This document shows, one piece after another, positions 47,173 through 50,971 of a stretch of DNA of 50,971 nucleotides. Under the pieces are notes generated by a model. The model made no database searches, was not told the DNA's origin, and worked only from the letters and a program-made list of their open reading frames with translations. The position numbers were made by a program, and so were the translations under genes. Location: positions 1-50,971 of the forward strand of contig JAJDEQ010000038.1 in NCBI GenBank assembly GCA_029259695.1, read 5' to 3'. How positions within the stretch are numbered: the stretch's first letter is position 1; each line of letters opens with the position of its first letter. This DNA is from Planctomycetota bacterium (GTDB taxonomy: Bacteria > Planctomycetota > B15-G4).

Positions 47173-48813
47173 GTGACGACCCACTACGACTTCGACCTCC
47201 GCCCGAACGAGTTCACGCACTGGCAGCTGCAGGTCGAGGGTGACATCGCCCGGCTGACCATGAACGTGCAGGAGACCCAGGGCCTGCGCGACGACTACGT
47301 GCTCAAGCTGAACAGCTACGACCTCGGCGTCGACATGGAGCTGGCGGCGGCCTACCAGGACCTGCGCTTCAGCCATCCCGAAGTGCGCTGCGTGGTGCTG
47401 TCGGGCGCGCTCGACCGCGTCTTCTGCTCGGGCGCCAACATCATGATGCTGCGCAGCTCGCCGCACGCGTTCAAAGTCAACTTCTGCAAGTACACGAACG
47501 AGACGCGCCTCGGGATCGAGGACGCCAGTGCGCACTCGGGGATCAAGACCCTCGCAGCCCTCAACGGCACCGCCAGCGGCGGCGGCTACGAGCTCGCTCT
47601 CGCGGCGGATCACATCCTGCTGGTCGACGACCGCAGCAGCGCGGTGTCCTTCCCGGAGCTGCCCCTGCTGGGCGTGCTGCCCGGGACGGGCGGGCTGACC
47701 CGCATCACCGACAAGCGCATGGTGCGCCGCGACCTGTGCGACGTCTTCAGCACGACGGCCGAAGGCATCAAGGGCAAGCGCGCGACGCAATGGAACCTGG
47801 TGGACTCGGTGGCGCCGCTCTCGAAGTTCGACGAGGTCGTCAGCTCCACCTCCCGCGAGCTGGCCGACTCCGTGCCGGCGGTGGAGGCCGGCCAGGGCAT
47901 CGAACTCGATCGCCTCGAGCCGACGTTCAGCGACGAGGGCATCGCCTACGAGCACGTCCGGGTCGTCTTCGACCCGGAGACGCGCTCCGCCGCGCTCACG
48001 ATCACGCTGCCCGACAGCGCCGGCCCGTCCACGGCCGAGCAGGCCCACGCCGCCGGCAGTGCCTGGTGGCCCTTGCGCGCATTCCGCGAGCTCGACGACG
48101 CGCTCTGCCACTTGCGCTTCGAGTACCTGGGTGTGGGCACGATCACCCTGCACACGCGGGGCAAGGCCGAGGTGGCGCTGGCCTTCGACGAGCTGCTCGA
48201 GTCGGGCAAGGACCACTGGTTCGTCAACGAGGTGCGGCAGTTCATCAAGCGCACGCTCAAGCGGGTCGACCTCACGGCGCGCACCCTCTTCGCCATCGCC
48301 GACGAGGGCAGCTGCTTCGTGGGGACCCTGCTCGAGCTGGCGTTGGCCGCCGACCGCATCTACCTGCTCAACGACCCGGACCACGAGGTCCGGATGGGCG
48401 TGAGCGCCATCAACGGCGGCCCCATGCCGATGTCCAACGGGCTCACGCGACTGGCCACGCGTTTCCTCGGCACGCCGTCCCGCGTGGGCGAGATCCTGGC
48501 CGAGCCGGGCGTGTTCGATGCCGAGCGCGCCGACGAGTTGGGCCTGGCCACGTCGGCGCCGGACATCATCGACTGGGAGGACGAGCTGCGCCTCGCCGTC
48601 GAGGAGCGGGCGTCGTTCTCGCCCGACGGTCTCACCGGCATGGAAGCGAACCTGCGCTTCGCCGGCCCGGAGACCATGGAGACGCGCATCTTCGGCCGGC
48701 TGTCCGCCTGGCAAAACTGGATCTTCCAGCGTCCCAACGCGGTGGGTGAGCGCGGCGCGCTGCAGTGCTACGGCACGCCCAACCGTCCCGAGTTCGCCTT
48801 CGATAGGACCTGA
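47173..48813 (+). CDS. boxC: 2,3-epoxybenzoyl-CoA dihydrolase (benzoyl-CoA-dihydrodiol lyase)
   Basis: Hydrolytic ring opening of 2,3-epoxybenzoyl-CoA to dehydroadipyl-CoA semialdehyde and formate. 546 residues, the normal BoxC size (~550). Crotonase-type core: LKLNSYDLGVDMEL, RVFCSGANIMML (oxyanion-hole segment), KVNFCKYTNETR, and ALNGTASGGGYELALAADHI followed by SFPELPLLGVLPGTGGL. A second crotonase-like half follows. The GTG at 47173 begins VTTHYDFDLRPNEFTHW, matching family N-termini; ATG codons at 47014 and 47017 lie inside the upstream direct repeat and would add a Pro/Arg-rich leader, so they are rejected. Confidence 0.93.
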   Translation: MTTHYDFDLRPNEFTHWQLQVEGDIARLTMNVQETQGLRDDYVLKLNSYDLGVDMELAAAYQDLRFSHPEVRCVVLSGALDRVFCSGANIMMLRSSPHAFKVNFCKYTNETRLGIEDASAHSGIKTLAALNGTASGGGYELALAADHILLVDDRSSAVSFPELPLLGVLPGTGGLTRITDKRMVRRDLCDVFSTTAEGIKGKRATQWNLVDSVAPLSKFDEVVSSTSRELADSVPAVEAGQGIELDRLEPTFSDEGIAYEHVRVVFDPETRSAALTITLPDSAGPSTAEQAHAAGSAWWPLRAFRELDDALCHLRFEYLGVGTITLHTRGKAEVALAFDELLESGKDHWFVNEVRQFIKRTLKRVDLTARTLFAIADEGSCFVGTLLELALAADRIYLLNDPDHEVRMGVSAINGGPMPMSNGLTRLATRFLGTPSRVGEILAEPGVFDAERADELGLATSAPDIIDWEDELRLAVEERASFSPDGLTGMEANLRFAGPETMETRIFGRLSAWQNWIFQRPNAVGERGALQCYGTPNRPEFAFDRT

Positions 48814-48935
48814 TCACCTCGTTCCGACCCGAGCCATTCTCCGCCCCTTTGCTGTGCCCGCACGACGCTCGCCGCCGCGCGGACCCCACCGGGTGAGTGC
48901 CGCCCCGACGCTCTCCCCCAACCACGGGAACCTCC

Positions 48936-50354
<1,419 letters not shown>

Positions 50355-50357
<3 letters not shown>

Positions 50358-50452
50358 CCCGGACTCATCACCAGCTCCTGCTGCGGACACGCCTGGCGCT
50401 GCAGGGCTGCGTCGCGCCCGTCGCGGCACACATCGGACAGAGCTCAACGGGG
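50355..50452. repeat. left half-copy of the palindromic element seen at 32393
   Basis: From the TAG stop of boxB, about 61 nt match 32395-32455 with four mismatches (for example ctgctgcggacacgcc shared exactly). After a diverged stretch about 12 nt longer than in the first copy, gctcaacgggg resembles the first copy up to its centre. The right arm with its inverted terminal repeat is not found before the window ends, so this is a truncated or degenerate copy. Confidence 0.7.
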
Positions 50453-50464
50453 CTGACCTGAAGC

Positions 50465-50836
50465 ATGGTCCGCATCAGCGACAAGGCCTTCGAGCGCGTC
50501 CTGACCGAGGTCATTGCGTCGCTGCCCGCCGAGTTTGCCGCGCTGCTGGAGCGCGTCCCGGTGATCGTCGATCCGTGGCCCTCGGATGAGATCCACGAGA
50601 CGGTCGAGGCTGCCGACGAACTGCTGGGCTTGTTCGTCGGACCCTCGGTGGCGGAATGGGAGGCGACCGACATGCCGCCCGAGACGGCCGTGATCTACCT
50701 GTTTCGAGAAGCGCTCGAGGACACCTGCGCGACGATCGTCGAACTCAAGGACCAGATCCGCATCACACTGCTCCACGAGCTCGGCCATTGCGTAGGCTTC
50801 GACGAGGATGGACTGGACCGCATCGGATTGGGCTGA
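50465..50836 (+). CDS. small zincin-like metallopeptidase-family protein
   Basis: 123 residues. The C-terminal TLLHELGHCVGFDEDGLDRIGLG holds the zinc-protease motif HExxH and resembles the short 'metallopeptidase family' (minimal matrix-metalloprotease-like) proteins, in which HExxH is followed by G-x-[DE]-E. The N-terminal FERVLTEVIASLPAEFAALLERVPVIVDPWPS also fits that family (pattern: F-x-x-x-V-x-x-A-L-x-x-LP). Cytoplasmic; function unknown. The ATG at 50465 lies just downstream of the half-repeat, so it may use its own promoter. Confidence 0.82.
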   Translation: MVRISDKAFERVLTEVIASLPAEFAALLERVPVIVDPWPSDEIHETVEAADELLGLFVGPSVAEWEATDMPPETAVIYLFREALEDTCATIVELKDQIRITLLHELGHCVGFDEDGLDRIGLG

Positions 50837-50971
50837 TGGCCGGCGCGTGGGCCCCGGCGTGACCACCTGGTGTCGACCCCTAACTCGAAGCGGGCAGATC
50901 CCAACAAGGCTCTCGTTCGTCCCCTCAGGAGATCCTGCGCATGCTGCTCGCCTTGCTCGAATCACACCCCT

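Overview
The window is uniformly very GC-rich (by eye roughly 70%), densely packed, and carries outer-membrane biogenesis genes (two LptF/LptG-type permeases), so it comes from a Gram-negative bacterium. A futalosine-type menaquinone pathway, a eukaryote-like Ser/Thr kinase with a C-terminal membrane anchor, several sulfatase-like hydrolases, polysaccharide-degradation genes and secreted collagen-like proteins together suggest a Planctomycetota-like lineage. That is inference from gene content only; no rRNA or tRNA is present to confirm it.

Layout. Positions 1-4066: the end of an RlmI-type 23S rRNA methyltransferase, convergent with mutS, then a 41-residue membrane peptide. 4067-4810 is a GC-rich gap with several hairpins. 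4811-6606: a degenerate PII-like gene overlapping type I glutamine synthetase. 6733-9628 (minus): a CPx copper ATPase and a membrane-anchored unknown. 9759-23511: a carbohydrate/ester-hydrolase region, with a sulfatase-like lipoprotein and a PcRGLX/YetA-like protein on minus, then a plus-strand operon of a large GH2 enzyme, a small lipoprotein and two paralogous membrane-tethered sulfatase-like enzymes. 23654-30328: a compact housekeeping operon purA-uppS-cdsA-phoH-ybeY-lptF-lptG with overlapping starts and stops. 30556-36493: two secreted collagen-like (Gly-X-Y) proteins and a parallel beta-helix protein. 36569-40949: a TPR-like lipoprotein (minus), rho and a Ser/Thr kinase. 40995-43124 (minus): elongation factor G. 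43407-46195: an unknown membrane-anchored protein, mqnB, mqnD and a DinB-like protein. 46225-50357: a benzoyl-CoA cluster with the BoxR/BzdR-type regulator divergent from boxC and boxB. 50465-50836: a small zincin-like metalloprotease. Nothing is recognisable in 50837-50971.

How the genes work together. The 9.8-23.5 kb block looks like a system for degrading complex, possibly sulfated or phosphorylated, polysaccharides at the cell envelope. However, all three sulfatase-like enzymes have Thr where the formylglycine Cys/Ser should be, so they may not be sulfatases. mqnB and mqnD act in the futalosine route to menaquinone. BoxB and BoxC catalyse epoxidation of benzoyl-CoA and ring opening of the epoxide; the reductase BoxA and the benzoate-CoA ligase are not in the window.

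Most unusual signals: (i) a 183-bp near-palindromic element with 23-bp perfect terminal inverted repeats that starts in the stop codon of a collagen-like gene, plus a half-copy that starts in the stop codon of boxB 18 kb away; (ii) a PII-like protein that has lost the T-loop and most effector-binding residues, overlapping glnA; (iii) an AT-rich island with 32-bp-spaced direct repeats between boxR and boxC; (iv) a Rho whose N-terminal helical domain is replaced by an RG- and Q/H-rich segment; (v) a duplicated uncharacterised N-terminal module fused to Thr-type alkaline-phosphatase-superfamily enzymes.
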